This document shows positions 8,707 to 18,493 of a DNA stretch of 64,000 nt, piece after piece (the stretch's first letter is position 1; each line of letters starts with the position of its first letter). Under the pieces are notes generated by a model. It searched no databases. It saw nothing but the letters and a program-made list of their open reading frames with translations, and was not told the DNA's origin. The stretch comes from an uncultured Bacteroidales bacterium (lineage in GTDB: Bacteria; Bacteroidota; Bacteroidia; Bacteroidales; UBA3663), in NCBI GenBank assembly GCA_937899265.1, contig CALBPV010000005.1, positions 30,349 through 94,348 of the forward strand, in the 5' to 3' direction. A program made the position numbers and the translations under genes.

Positions 8707-9854
8707 CATTCGACGACATCATAGGACAATCGGAGGCCATCCGAAGCCTTCGTGCCGCCATCGACAACAACCGTCTGCCCCACGCCCTGCTCATCGCCGG
8801 TCACGAAGGCACGGGCGGTCTGCCCTTGGCCTGGGCTGCTGCCCAATACATACTCTGCACCCACAAAAACGAAAAGGGAGAAATCTGCGGAGACTGTCCC
8901 GACTGCGTACAGGCGGCCAAAGCGGCTCATCCGGATCTCCATTGGGTCTATCCTGTCATTAACAAAGGAAGCGGTTCTTCATCGGTCAGCACCGACTATG
9001 CCCGGGAGTGGCGTCAGGCTCTTATCGCCAATCCGTGGATGAGCCTCTCCCAGTGGGTTCGGGCGATGAGCAACGACGAGAATGCCAACAAACAGGCCAA
9101 AATCTTCGTGACGGAGGCTGCCGAAATCGTGCGGAAACTCTCCACCAAACCGCTCCAAAACGATTGGCGTGTGCTGATTCTATGGATGCCGGAACTGCTC
9201 AACGAAGATGCAGCCAACAAACTGCTCAAAATCATCGAAGAACCATACGACCATACCTGCCTCATGCTTGTGTCGGCCAATCCGGAGAGAATCATCGGCA
9301 CGATACGCAGCCGTGTGCAAAGACTCAATCTCCCGCTGCTGCCCGAAGAGGTGATTGCCGAAGCTTTGAACCAACGGTTCGGAACCTCACCGGCCAAAGC
9401 TTCCGAGATAGCGCACCTCAGTCACGGCTCGTGGATTACGGCACAGGAACTCCTCGCCAACGACGAGACACGAGCCTATTTCCTCGAGAAATTCACGGCC
9501 ATGATGCGCCTCAGCTATGCACGCCGTCTCTTCGACATGAAAACCTGGAGCGAGGAGATGGCCTCGCTCACCCGCGAAAAACAATGTGCATACCTTCAGT
9601 TTGCCCAGTCTCAAATCAGAGAAAACTTCATCCTCAACTTCCAACAGCCCGACATCATCTACCAGTCCGAAGAGGAGGCTCAGTTCTCGACCCGGTTCCA
9701 TCCCTTCGTGAACCACAAAAACGTGGTGGGTATCATGAACGAACTCAGTCTCGCCGAACGTGATGTCAACCAGAACGTCAATTCAAAAATGGTGTTCTTC
9801 GACCTTGCCCTGCGGCTCATTATGCTCCTCAAAGCCCAAGAGAAATCCGGCTGA
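8703..9854 (+). CDS. holB: DNA polymerase III delta-prime subunit (HolB-like)
   Basis: This 383-residue clamp-loader subunit begins MTFDDIIGQSEAIRSLR and has the RFC/DnaX AAA fold. The Walker A region reads GHEGTGGLPLA and lacks the catalytic lysine, as expected for delta-prime subunits that do not hydrolyse ATP. A zinc-binding cluster, CTHKNEKGEICGDCPDC, lies around residues 60-76. LLKIIEEPYDHTCLMLVSAN matches the conserved EEP...F/L-LL-N segment. The C-terminal 120 residues are less conserved. The start overlaps the fbp stop by 4 bp. Confidence 0.9.
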   Translation: MTFDDIIGQSEAIRSLRAAIDNNRLPHALLIAGHEGTGGLPLAWAAAQYILCTHKNEKGEICGDCPDCVQAAKAAHPDLHWVYPVINKGSGSSSVSTDYAREWRQALIANPWMSLSQWVRAMSNDENANKQAKIFVTEAAEIVRKLSTKPLQNDWRVLILWMPELLNEDAANKLLKIIEEPYDHTCLMLVSANPERIIGTIRSRVQRLNLPLLPEEVIAEALNQRFGTSPAKASEIAHLSHGSWITAQELLANDETRAYFLEKFTAMMRLSYARRLFDMKTWSEEMASLTREKQCAYLQFAQSQIRENFILNFQQPDIIYQSEEEAQFSTRFHPFVNHKNVVGIMNELSLAERDVNQNVNSKMVFFDLALRLIMLLKAQEKSG

Positions 9855-10075
9855 AGAATACTGCCGCCCAGCCTCCCCGCAAAAGAAAGAAGAAGACCAT
9901 CTCCCGATGCCCTTCTTCACTAATCTTAAATCTAATACCATGAAAAACACGGGACAAATATAATCTTTTTTTCACAAAAACAACAACAGAGATGAAAGAA
10001 ATCGGGAATGATTTTAAATGATTTAACTTTCATCTTTGTTCAGAAGAGCATCTAAAGATTTTTTAAGGAAAAAAA
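9855..10075. other. Intergenic gap without a visible gene
   Basis: About 220 bp between the convergent ends of holB and pgeF. It is A/T-rich towards 9960-10080. AT-only inverted repeats (GATTTTTT / AAAAAATC, about 10054-10078) may help termination, but no GC-rich stem is seen. Confidence 0.5.
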
Positions 10076-10858
10076 TCAAGTCTGCTTCATCATAATACAA
10101 GAAGCCATCCTGCCGGACTTGACACCAATGCGCCGGGCGGAGAACAGACGGTCGGGATTTTGCCATGTACAGAAGGGAGTACAATCCATCCGGTCGAGTT
10201 CGAGACCGGCCTCCAGAAGATCCTCGACATTCGACTGCCAAAGATCGACGTGCGGCTTGACATAGCCCTCACGGGAGACACAATCCCCGCGTCCTGCTGC
10301 TGCAAAAGCCTCGGCGACCTCCTCTCCCACCTCAAAAGCGGCAGGAGAAATGGACGGCCCTATCGCCGCGTATATATCCGAGGGCTTGCTGCCTGAAAGA
10401 GCCTGCATACGCGAAACGGCTTTTTTTACAATATGTTTCACCGTGCCGCGCCATCCTGCATGAACAGCCGCAACGGTTTCTGTAGCAGCATCATACAACA
10501 ACACCGGCACACAGTCGGCTGTGGATATGCCTATGAGAAAGTTTTTCTCCCGCGTTATCACCCCGTCCGCCTCCAAAGCCTGCGGCGTGCCGGCCTCCAC
10601 GACAGCTATCTCGTCGCCGTGCACCTGACGGGGAAACCACATCCGCGAAACGGGAATGCCGACGGCATCGGCCACAGCCTGACGGCAAGCCGCCACGTGG
10701 GCGGAAGTGTCGCCGCTATAGTCGCAGAGATTCCATTCAGAATAGGGATTGCCGTCGGCAACCTCGCCCCGCAAGGTGAAAAAATGAGCCAAAGCGGACT
10801 GTCCGAGGAGCAGTTCGCTTTGAAGTACGGGAATATTCTGAATCCGGGATTCTTTCAT
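10076..10858 (-). CDS. pgeF: PgeF/YfiH-family laccase-domain protein (purine nucleoside phosphorylase-like)
   Basis: The 260-residue protein belongs to the DUF152 (YfiH/YlmD, Cu-oxidase_4) family. Family members have been described as peptidoglycan-editing factor PgeF and as purine nucleoside phosphorylase/adenosine deaminase enzymes. The metal and catalytic motifs are present: FPRQVHGDEI, STADCVPVLL and VAAVHAGWRGT, plus AAIGPSISPAAFEVG. The frame extends 6 bp upstream to a TTG, but the ATG at 10858 overlaps the obgE stop by one base (TGATG), indicating translational coupling. It is the last gene of the hpt-adk-obgE-pgeF block. Confidence 0.9.
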   Translation of the reverse strand: MKESRIQNIPVLQSELLLGQSALAHFFTLRGEVADGNPYSEWNLCDYSGDTSAHVAACRQAVADAVGIPVSRMWFPRQVHGDEIAVVEAGTPQALEADGVITREKNFLIGISTADCVPVLLYDAATETVAAVHAGWRGTVKHIVKKAVSRMQALSGSKPSDIYAAIGPSISPAAFEVGEEVAEAFAAAGRGDCVSREGYVKPHVDLWQSNVEDLLEAGLELDRMDCTPFCTWQNPDRLFSARRIGVKSGRMASCIMMKQT

Positions 10859-11991
10859 CACCAATCCACTTCAATGTCACCGGACTCTTCGGCCACCGGT
10901 CCTTCATGTCCGAAGGGGTCGTATTCCTCATAGTTGTCCTCGTCGGATGGCCGGGAAACATCCAGATTGCGATGTGTGAAAGTCTGAATACGATTGGACT
11001 CATCATTGAGGATGTTCCAAAGGGCATCCTTCAACTCCGAAAGACCCAAGCCGGAGACCGCAGAAATAAAGACGGCAGGAATTCCGTCGGGCAATTCGGC
11101 ACGCATCTGCTCAATGAGTTCGTCATCCAGCATATCACATTTGGTGATGGCCAACAGACGCTGTTTGTCCATCAGCTCGGGATTGTATTTGGTGAGTTCC
11201 CCGAGCAGGATTTCATAATCTTTGCGAATATCGGCGGTATCGGCGGGAATCATGAAGAGGAGTACCGAGTTGCGTTCGATATGTCGCAAGAAACGGAGTC
11301 CGATGCCTTTTCCTTCAGAAGCTCCCTCGATGATGCCGGGAATATCAGCCATCACAAACGAACGGTTGTCGCGATAGGGAACGAGCCCCAACATGGGTTC
11401 GAGGGTGGTGAAGGGATAGTCGGCAATCTTGGGTTTGGCCTTAGACAAGGCGGAAACAAGGGTGGATTTTCCGGCATTGGGGAACCCCACCAAACCCACA
11501 TCGGCCAAAAGCTTCAGTTCAAGAATGACAGTACGCTCCACCGAAGGTTCGCCGGGCTGCGCATAGCGGGGAGTCTGGTTGGTCGCCGAGCGGAACTGCC
11601 AGTTGCCCAAACCTCCTCGGCCTCCCTTGAGCAGGGTGAGTGTCTGTCCGTCCTCGGTAATCTCTGCCAGATACTCTCCGGTCTCGGCATCGTAGGCCAC
11701 CGTGCCGCACGGCACTTCGACGGTCACCGACTCGCCGTCCTTTCCGTGACTTTTGTTTTCGCCGCCCCGCTGTCCGTCGCCGGCAAAGATATGCCGCTGA
11801 TAGCGAAGATGAAGGAGCGTCCAAAAGTTACGGTTGCCGTGCAGGATGACATCGCCGCCCTTACCGCCATCGCCGCCGTCGGGGCCTCCCTTGGGTAGAT
11901 ATTTGGCTGTGTGAAGGTGCATACACCCTGCTCCGCCCTTTCCGGAACGGCAGTAAATCTTGACGTAATCGACGAAATTGGTTTCTGCCAT
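10858..11991 (-). CDS. obgE: Obg-family GTPase
   Basis: The 377-residue protein has the glycine-rich Obg domain at residues 1-160 ([30 protein letters not shown]). The G domain follows: G1 GFPNAGKST near 170, switch region YPFTTLEP, G3 DIPGIIEGA and G4-type TKCD. Obg GTPases bind the 50S subunit and take part in ribosome maturation and stress control. A short acidic tail (about residues 335-377) replaces the longer C-terminal domain of some homologues. It lies 3 bp from adk and overlaps pgeF by one base. Confidence 0.96.
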   Translation of the reverse strand: MAETNFVDYVKIYCRSGKGGAGCMHLHTAKYLPKGGPDGGDGGKGGDVILHGNRNFWTLLHLRYQRHIFAGDGQRGGENKSHGKDGESVTVEVPCGTVAYDAETGEYLAEITEDGQTLTLLKGGRGGLGNWQFRSATNQTPRYAQPGEPSVERTVILELKLLADVGLVGFPNAGKSTLVSALSKAKPKIADYPFTTLEPMLGLVPYRDNRSFVMADIPGIIEGASEGKGIGLRFLRHIERNSVLLFMIPADTADIRKDYEILLGELTKYNPELMDKQRLLAITKCDMLDDELIEQMRAELPDGIPAVFISAVSGLGLSELKDALWNILNDESNRIQTFTHRNLDVSRPSDEDNYEEYDPFGHEGPVAEESGDIEVDW

Positions 11992-11994
11992 GAG

Positions 11995-12570
11995 TTATTT
12001 GACGGCTTCGATAGCGGCCTTGATATCGCTGTAGATGCGGTCGATGGAGCCTACGCCTTCTATGCGTGCGTACTTGCCCTGCCGGATGTAGAACTCACGC
12101 AGGGGCTGAGTCTGTGCGTGATAGGTCTCAAGACGCTTCCGGGCTGTCTCCTCATTGTCATCGCTGCGGCCGGAGGTCTGTCCGCGCAGGATGATACGCT
12201 TGACGAGCTCGGCATCATCGACCTCGAGTCCTATGACTGTCGATACCTTTTCGCCGCGTTCCGCCAGCATCTTGTCGAGGATTTTGGCCTGTTCGATGTC
12301 GCGGGGGAATCCGTCGAAAATCACACCGGGAACAGACTTGCCCAAGCTGTCGAGCACAGAGGCAAGAATGCCCACCACAAGTTCATCGGGCACAAGCTGT
12401 CCCTTCTCGATGTAGCCTTTGGCGGTCTTTCCGAGTTCTGTCTCCTTCTTGATTTCATTGCGAAGCGCATCGCCGGTAGAGATGTGCGCCACGCCGTATT
12501 CGGCGATAATCTTGTCGCTCTGGGTGCCTTTGCCGGAACCGGGGGCACCGAAAATTACGATATTCAGCAT
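11995..12570 (-). CDS. adk: Adenylate kinase
   Basis: The 191-residue enzyme interconverts ATP + AMP and 2 ADP. The P-loop GAPGSGKGTQ is at residues 7-16, the AMP-binding ISTGDALRNE follows, and FDGFPRDIEQA and RGQTSGRSDDN are present. The LID is short, so this is a short-type enzyme typical of Bacteroidetes. The ATG at 12570 is preferred over an upstream TTG two codons earlier. It is packed between hpt and obgE. Confidence 0.97.
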   Translation of the reverse strand: MLNIVIFGAPGSGKGTQSDKIIAEYGVAHISTGDALRNEIKKETELGKTAKGYIEKGQLVPDELVVGILASVLDSLGKSVPGVIFDGFPRDIEQAKILDKMLAERGEKVSTVIGLEVDDAELVKRIILRGQTSGRSDDNEETARKRLETYHAQTQPLREFYIRQGKYARIEGVGSIDRIYSDIKAAIEAVK

Positions 12571-12622
12571 TTTCAATTAAGTGATTGCAGTTTGTTGTTG
12601 TTAAATATGAAATGTTTGGAAC

Positions 12623-13165
12623 TTATTCGTTGAGCACGTAAATGTCGGGCAGATTGCGTCCCTCCTCGTCGTAGTCGAGGCCGTAACCCACGATGAAGTC
12701 GTTGGGAATCTCGAGGGCACAGTAGTCGATGTGGAGCGTGGGCACCTTGAGGGCGGCAGGCTTGCGCAAGAGGGTTGAAACATAGACATGGGCGGCACCG
12801 AGGTCATAGAGCTGCGCAATCATGCGATCCATCGTGTAACCGGAATCGACAATATCCTCGACCACCACAACCGTGCGACCCACCATCGACTCGTGGAGAG
12901 AGGCGATGGTCTTGACTTTGCCGGAGGTGTTCATACCCTCGTAGGACTTCATGCGCATGAAGGTAATCTGCGAGGGAATGGTGATGCGCCGATAGAGATC
13001 GGCAGCAAAGATAAAGGCTCCGTTGAGGACAGCCACAAAGATGGGATTTTTGTTGGCAAGATCGGCATTGATGCGGGCAGCAACCCGATCCACGGCTTCC
13101 AGAATCTCCGCCTGTGTGAGATAGAGACGGAATTCACGGTCTTTGACTTTGACTATATTTTCCAT
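12623..13165 (-). CDS. hpt: Hypoxanthine phosphoribosyltransferase
   Basis: The 180-residue purine salvage enzyme transfers phosphoribose from PRPP to hypoxanthine/guanine. The PRPP-binding motif VVVVEDIVDSGYTM is at about residues 98-111, and AVLNGAFIFAADL gives the other conserved loop. IDYCALEIPNDFIVGYGLDYDE is the purine-binding C-terminal region. It starts 3 bp after the stop of the upstream lipoprotein gene and is followed by adk after 52 bp, so a purine-nucleotide group (hpt, adk, and possibly pgeF) shares this transcript. Confidence 0.96.
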   Translation of the reverse strand: MENIVKVKDREFRLYLTQAEILEAVDRVAARINADLANKNPIFVAVLNGAFIFAADLYRRITIPSQITFMRMKSYEGMNTSGKVKTIASLHESMVGRTVVVVEDIVDSGYTMDRMIAQLYDLGAAHVYVSTLLRKPAALKVPTLHIDYCALEIPNDFIVGYGLDYDEEGRNLPDIYVLNE

Positions 13166-13168
13166 AAT

Positions 13169-14764
13169 TCATTTATAGTATTGGAGGGAACGGAATTCAA
13201 CCTTTTTACAGTAACCTTGGGCATCATAAGTATTGCGGCGTGTCCAGTTTCCGTAAGAGTCGTATTCGTAATCATAGGTTTCCTCGACTTCGCCTTTGCT
13301 GACATGGACAGAGTCGTCGTTCTGATGATTGTAAATATAATCGGTGAGGACGGTATCGCCGTTTTGGATATAAAGAGACTGCACCAGATGTCCGTCGCTG
13401 ATGGTGGATACGTTGTCGTAGGAATTGCCGTATGCCGTAACATCGAAATGGGTTCGAGACACATAGTCTCTGTTGCCCTCTCCTTCGTAGGTGATTGCAA
13501 TCGAATAGAAGGGAGTGTCATCTTCAGTCTTACGTGTCTCATAGTGGGTTGTGCGTCCGTAAGTGTCGCGCGTCTCCGTGATGTTGAGCAGGCCGTACAT
13601 CGTATTGACATTGTCGCGGCTGACCGTACCGAACCCGTCGGCATCGTATTCGAAGCGAGCCACTACGCTGTCCTTTTCGTTACGATAGGCAATGTCGCGT
13701 CCCTTTTTGTCACGTTCATGCAACTCGGCATTCATCTTCCTCGACTTGAAAAGGTGAGTCCGAATATAACGTGCTCCGTTTTCGAAGTTCTGTACTTTGA
13801 GGGTTCCGAGATCGTCATCGTTGTAGAGAGTGGCGATGAGAACCGTATCCCCCTTGGCATCCAGACGGTATTTATAGCTGTAATGAAAGGTCGAACCGTT
13901 CTCGTAGATGATGTCTTCGGCAGCGGGAGCCGTGCCGTTATCACCATACATACAAGTTGTTCGCTTAACGAGATGCGCAGTGTCGTTCCTGAATTTGTAA
14001 CGTTCTGTCTGTGTCATCCTTCCGGAAGTGTCATATTCATAAACGAGGTGGATGCTGTCTCCGCTCTCAGTACCCTCAGAGCGCAAGAGAAGACCGTCTG
14101 CACTGTAAGTATTCCGAGTCGATTCTCCCACGCGCCAAGTGCCGGATTTATAATTCTGATAACGCCTCGTCAGAATGCGTCCGGCCGCATCATAAGTATA
14201 GTCATAGCGATGAAGGCCGTTGTCGGCTGATACCACATGTCCGTTGTCGTCGGTCACAACTTCCATCTTACCCCCGTGATATTCCGGAGGATCGCTGAAT
14301 ACCGACCAAAGACCCAAGGTCAGGAGATTGAATAAGAAATCCTCCTCTTCCCCGTTTGTGTTGACCATTTCATCAATGGGATAGCCATACTCATCGTAGT
14401 TGGTCTGCAGAATAATCTTTCCGTTCTCCTCCATGCGATAACGAAGGCTCTTTGCCCCGTTTGCCTGATAGGATTCGTACCAAAAGCCGTCGGGATCCAT
14501 GAAATAATCGCGCCGGTCGGTAAAGCGTCCATCACAGTCGAAACGCATCAAGTTGGATCCGGATGCGGAAGGATGCAGATTGGCAAGTGTATAGTCGGCA
14601 TCCGGATTCTTCTTGAGAGGAACGCGAATGTCGAACGAAACGGTGAGTACCTCCTTCACATTGCCGCGCAATTCCTTTTTCTCACGGTCGGAGAGATTGG
14701 ACTTGGAGCAAGAAACTACAGACAGACCCACAGCAAGCAGGACGAGAAGAGAATAAGGTTTCAT
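13169..14764 (-). CDS. YD-repeat-like lipoprotein of unknown function
   Basis: The 531-residue protein starts at the ATG at 14764 (the frame is open to 14800), giving a lipoprotein signal peptide MKPYSLLVLLAVGLSVVSC with the lipobox cysteine at residue 19. The rest is built of repeated motifs such as YDYTYDAAGRILTRRYQNYK, YEYDTSGRMTQTERY and YDYEYDSYGNWTRRNTYDAQ, resembling the YD repeats of RHS proteins and the short repeats of Bacteroidetes surface lipoproteins. No toxin or core domain is seen. It lies between the POT transporter (43 bp upstream) and hpt (3 bp downstream), so it appears to sit inside an operon of housekeeping genes. Function is unknown. Confidence 0.8.
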   Translation of the reverse strand: MKPYSLLVLLAVGLSVVSCSKSNLSDREKKELRGNVKEVLTVSFDIRVPLKKNPDADYTLANLHPSASGSNLMRFDCDGRFTDRRDYFMDPDGFWYESYQANGAKSLRYRMEENGKIILQTNYDEYGYPIDEMVNTNGEEEDFLFNLLTLGLWSVFSDPPEYHGGKMEVVTDDNGHVVSADNGLHRYDYTYDAAGRILTRRYQNYKSGTWRVGESTRNTYSADGLLLRSEGTESGDSIHLVYEYDTSGRMTQTERYKFRNDTAHLVKRTTCMYGDNGTAPAAEDIIYENGSTFHYSYKYRLDAKGDTVLIATLYNDDDLGTLKVQNFENGARYIRTHLFKSRKMNAELHERDKKGRDIAYRNEKDSVVARFEYDADGFGTVSRDNVNTMYGLLNITETRDTYGRTTHYETRKTEDDTPFYSIAITYEGEGNRDYVSRTHFDVTAYGNSYDNVSTISDGHLVQSLYIQNGDTVLTDYIYNHQNDDSVHVSKGEVEETYDYEYDSYGNWTRRNTYDAQGYCKKVEFRSLQYYK

Positions 14765-14807
14765 ACTGATTCTTGTTTGGGGGAATTTGGCATGTAACAA
14801 AGAATGA

Positions 14808-16412
14808 TTATTCGATGCCCTTCATCATCTTCTTCAGCAGCGGGCAGAGGCAGAACAGCAGGATGGCTGCCACACCGGCCATAACGGCGAAGAGCATGAA
14901 GAACTGGTCAAGGGTGCCAATCTCGAAACCGAGGAACGACTTGGCAGGCTGACCCTCGACGGGGAGCAGTGTAGCCAGGTTGCCTGCCAGGATGTTGGAT
15001 GCCGCATTGGACATGAACCAAACACCCATGAGAAGAGAAGCCAAGTGGGCAGGAGACAGCTTGTTGACCATAGAGAGACCGATGGGCGAAAGCGAGAGTT
15101 CGCCGAGCGTGTGGATGAAATAGAGAGCCAAAAGCCAGAACATCGAAACCTTCACACCGGGCTCAAGTCCCTTGGTGGCAAAAGCGATGACGAAATAGCC
15201 GATGGAAAGCAGGGAGAGACCGATGGCCTGCTTGACAGGCGAAGCGGGTTCAAGATTCCGCTTGCCGAGGAAACTCCACAGGGAAGCCATAATGGGCGCG
15301 AACGACACAACCACGATGGGGTTGATGCTCTGGAACCAAGTGGTCTTGAACTCCAGGGAACCCAACATGCGGTCCACCTGCTTGTCGGCAAAGATGGTGA
15401 GCGAAGAACCGGCCTGCTCGAAGGCACTCCAGAAGAATATCACAAAGACGGCGATGATGTAAATCACACCGATGCGGCTCTTCTCCACACCCGTCAGCGT
15501 GCGGTCGGTGATGATGAACACGGGCAGCGCGATAGAGAGGGCATAGATGGCAGCCGAGATATAATCATTGAAAGATTCCGTGTTCCAGGCGAACAGGCAG
15601 AAAAGTGCCACGGCACCTGTAATGCACCCCCAAAGGCGGAAGGGAGAGTTCTTGCGGGCACGGCGTTCAGCCTCGGCATCATTATCCTCGACAGCTTCCT
15701 TTTGGTGAAGAAGTTCGCTCTTGGCAGGCGGCAGGCCGATGCCCAATCCTTCAGGCGTGACAAGATATTTGTCCTTGAGGGCGACAAAGACCACAACCGA
15801 GAGAATCATGGCGATGCATGCCGCTAGGAAGCCCCACTTGAAGGGTGAAAGGTCGTTCCAGGAGCCTTCGCCCAACGTACCGCAGACAAACGGAGCGATG
15901 AAAGCGCCCACATTGATGCCCATGTAGAAAATGGTGAAGGCAGCATCTTTGCGCTTGTCGGTCGGCGTGTAGAGGTCACCCACCATCGTCGAGATATTGG
16001 GTTTGAAGAAGCCGTTGCCCATAATCAGACATCCCAGACCGAGGAAGAGGAAGACGAGGGAAAGGGAGTTGTCCACACCCGGGTCGATGGCTCCGTTGGC
16101 CGAGAAGATGGATTGATGAACGAAACATGCGCTGAGGAACATGAAGAACTGACCGAGAGCCATCGTCAACCCGCCGACGACGATACTCCTGCGATTGCCC
16201 CAATAGCGGTCGGAAATCCATCCGCCAAGGAGAGGAGTCAGATAAACGAGGCCCGTATAGGAGCCGTAAATTTGGGAAGACATGCTGCTGTCGAAAAACG
16301 CAGCCACGAGATAAAGCACAAAGAGTGCACGCATGCCGTAGTAGCTGAAACGTTCAGCCATCTCGGTCACAAACAAAAGATACAATCCTTTGGGGTGTCC
16401 TGAATTTGCCAT
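14808..16412 (-). CDS. POT/PTR2-family proton-dependent peptide transporter
   Basis: The 534-residue inner-membrane protein has about 12-14 hydrophobic segments. The family motif EMAERFSYYGMRALFVLYL is at residues 17-35 (ExxER proton-coupling motif), followed by GGWISDRYWGNRR and FYMGINVGAFIAPFVCGTLG. POT transporters import di- and tripeptides with protons. This fits the peptide-oriented gene content nearby (pepT divergent upstream, C10 peptidases further on). A hydrophilic loop (about residues 220-255) separates the two halves. DtpT-like is the closest guess; the exact substrate cannot be read from sequence. Confidence 0.93.
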   Translation of the reverse strand: MANSGHPKGLYLLFVTEMAERFSYYGMRALFVLYLVAAFFDSSMSSQIYGSYTGLVYLTPLLGGWISDRYWGNRRSIVVGGLTMALGQFFMFLSACFVHQSIFSANGAIDPGVDNSLSLVFLFLGLGCLIMGNGFFKPNISTMVGDLYTPTDKRKDAAFTIFYMGINVGAFIAPFVCGTLGEGSWNDLSPFKWGFLAACIAMILSVVVFVALKDKYLVTPEGLGIGLPPAKSELLHQKEAVEDNDAEAERRARKNSPFRLWGCITGAVALFCLFAWNTESFNDYISAAIYALSIALPVFIITDRTLTGVEKSRIGVIYIIAVFVIFFWSAFEQAGSSLTIFADKQVDRMLGSLEFKTTWFQSINPIVVVSFAPIMASLWSFLGKRNLEPASPVKQAIGLSLLSIGYFVIAFATKGLEPGVKVSMFWLLALYFIHTLGELSLSPIGLSMVNKLSPAHLASLLMGVWFMSNAASNILAGNLATLLPVEGQPAKSFLGFEIGTLDQFFMLFAVMAGVAAILLFCLCPLLKKMMKGIE

Positions 16413-16456
16413 TTTTGCTATGTATTGTTTCCTAATTTGTAATTTAAAATTTGGCG

Positions 16457-16464
16457 CGAAGATA
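16457..16464 (-). promoter_or_regulatory. Possible -7 element of the POT transporter gene
   Basis: Read on the minus strand this is TATCTTCG, a 7-of-8 match to TATCTTTG, 45 bp before the start codon. No clear TTTG is found 19-20 bp upstream. Confidence 0.35.
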
Positions 16465-16596
16465 CAAAAAAAAATTCATTTCAGCGGTATGAAAGTCCAA
16501 AATTCATGCATTTTGGAAATCAAAAACGCATTTTTCGGTTCATTTTGTAATGTGCACGATGATTTTTGGTTCCCTTTTTCCGTTCCCCGAACAGAA

Positions 16597-17118
16597 TCAG
16601 GAAGGCTGCCGAATCGGATTTGCGGGCAGGGCTCCCAACTCGATGACTTCCATGTCGCGAATCTGTCCGGCGTCGAGTGTGAAACGAATCATTGTACGGA
16701 CCACTTGCTGCCCGTAAGTTCCGGCAGCACCGGGATTGACGACCAGCATATTGAGTCTGTGGTCGAACATCACTTTACAGATATGGGAATGACCGCAAAC
16801 GAAAAGACGGGGAGGATTCTGACGGAGGCGCGCATAGACATCGGCAGAATAATGTCCCGGATAACCGCCTATGTGCGTCATCCACACAGAAACGCCTTCG
16901 AGGGTAAAACGCAGGTCGCCGGGATATCTCAGACGAAGTTCCCGGGAATCGATGTTGCCACAGACCATCCTGCAGGGTTTCAGAGCTTCCAAACGGTCGG
17001 CCACCGAAGTGCTTCCCACGTCTCCGGCATGCCAGATTTCGTCGCATTCACTGAAATACGTTTCATAACGGTCGTCCCAGCATCCGTGGGTGTCGGAAAG
17101 GAGTCCAATGCGTAGCAT
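16597..17118 (-). CDS. YfcE/MJ0936-type metallophosphoesterase
   Basis: The 173-residue protein is a small calcineurin-like phosphodiesterase. The metal-binding motifs appear in order: LLSDTHG (6-12), WHAGDVGS (29-36), CGNIDS (53-58), THIGGYPG (81-88) and VCGHSHI (107-113). The family hydrolyses phosphodiester bonds in vitro; physiological substrates are mostly unknown. It lies upstream of the POT transporter on the same strand with a 184-bp gap, and divergent from pepT. Confidence 0.9.
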   Translation of the reverse strand: MLRIGLLSDTHGCWDDRYETYFSECDEIWHAGDVGSTSVADRLEALKPCRMVCGNIDSRELRLRYPGDLRFTLEGVSVWMTHIGGYPGHYSADVYARLRQNPPRLFVCGHSHICKVMFDHRLNMLVVNPGAAGTYGQQVVRTMIRFTLDAGQIRDMEVIELGALPANPIRQPS

Positions 17119-17208
17119 AGAATTGACAAAAAAGGGTTAAAGACAATTAAATTCGCAAAGTTTGGCAGATTTTACACCAAAAACGAGGCAGATCTCGAAA
17201 ATAATTCG

Positions 17209-17216
17209 TATCTTTG
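17209..17216 (+). promoter_or_regulatory. -7 element of the pepT promoter
   Basis: TATCTTTG lies 40 bp before the pepT ATG. The matching upstream TTTG at the proper distance is not obvious. Confidence 0.5.
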
Positions 17217-17256
17217 CGCGTTATTATAACGTACAAACTGACAAAAAATTGTAAAA

Positions 17257-18480
17257 ATGGATCTGATTTCACGTTTTCTCGGTTATGTGAAGGCCAATAC
17301 GCAGAGCGACGAGACCACAGGGGTAACTCCCAGCACGCCCGGTCAAATGACTTTCGCACTCCGGCTCAAAGAAGAGCTCGCGCAGCTTGGACTTGAGGAC
17401 ATTTATCTCGATGACCACGCCTACCTTTATGCGACGCTGCCCGCCAACACGGACAAAACCGTGCCCACGATAGGCTTCATTTCCCATATTGACACTTCGC
17501 CCGACATGAGCGGTGAGGGTGTCAATCCCCGTATTGTGGAGAAATATGACGGCAAAGACATTGTGCTCAATGCCGAGAAAAACATCGTACTCAAGACGGA
17601 CGTGTATCCCGAGATTCTCAACCACAAAGGCGAGGACATCATCGTGACGGACGGCACCACGTTGCTCGGAGCCGACGACAAAGCCGGCATAGCCGAAATC
17701 ATCACGGCCATGGAGTACCTCATGGCCCATTCGGAAATCAAACACGGCAAGATACGCATTGCTTTCAATCCGGATGAAGAAATCGGCCTGGGAGCTCATA
17801 AATTCGACGTGGAACGTTTCGGCTGTGACTTCGGCTACACCATGGACGGTGGCGAAGCGGGCGAATTGGAATATGAGAACTTCAATGCGGCTTCGGCCAA
17901 ATTCGTCTTCCACGGAGTGAACGTCCATCCCGGTTCGGCCAAACACAAGATGGTGAACGCCAACCGTCAGGCACTGACGTTTGCCCAGATGCTGCCCCGT
18001 TGGGAAACACCCGAGCACACCGAAGGCTACGAAGGGTTCTACCACCTGACAGCCATGAACGGAACGGTCGAAGAAGCTACGCTCCACTATATCGTACGCG
18101 ACCACGACCGCGACCGCTTTGAGAGCCGCAAGGAGGAACTGGAACACCTGGTGCGCCTTATGAATGAACGCCATCCCGGCCTCATCACCTACGAAATCAA
18201 AGACCAATATTACAACATGCTGGAGAAAATCGAACCCTGCATGCACATCATCGACTTGGCGAAAGAGGCCATGAAGGAAGCCGGCGTGACCCCCAAAGTA
18301 CAGCCCATACGCGGCGGCACAGACGGAGCCCAGCTTTCGTTCAAGGGTCTGCCGTGTCCCAATATCTTTGCCGGCGGCATGAACATGCACGGACGGTTCG
18401 AATATGTGCCGATTCCCTCTATGGAAAAAGCCATGATGACTGTTGTGAACATCTGCCGCCTGGCAGCAGAACAAGCCTGA
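17257..18480 (+). CDS. pepT: Peptidase T (tripeptide aminopeptidase)
   Basis: The 407-residue M20-family cytosolic zinc peptidase removes the N-terminal residue of tripeptides. Zinc and catalytic segments are visible: [59 protein letters not shown] and [22 protein letters not shown]. Length matches the family (about 408). It opens a long plus-strand run; aroA begins 13 bp after its stop, so the two are probably co-transcribed. Confidence 0.97.
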   Translation: MDLISRFLGYVKANTQSDETTGVTPSTPGQMTFALRLKEELAQLGLEDIYLDDHAYLYATLPANTDKTVPTIGFISHIDTSPDMSGEGVNPRIVEKYDGKDIVLNAEKNIVLKTDVYPEILNHKGEDIIVTDGTTLLGADDKAGIAEIITAMEYLMAHSEIKHGKIRIAFNPDEEIGLGAHKFDVERFGCDFGYTMDGGEAGELEYENFNAASAKFVFHGVNVHPGSAKHKMVNANRQALTFAQMLPRWETPEHTEGYEGFYHLTAMNGTVEEATLHYIVRDHDRDRFESRKEELEHLVRLMNERHPGLITYEIKDQYYNMLEKIEPCMHIIDLAKEAMKEAGVTPKVQPIRGGTDGAQLSFKGLPCPNIFAGGMNMHGRFEYVPIPSMEKAMMTVVNICRLAAEQA

Positions 18481-18493
18481 GACTGTCTTCTAC

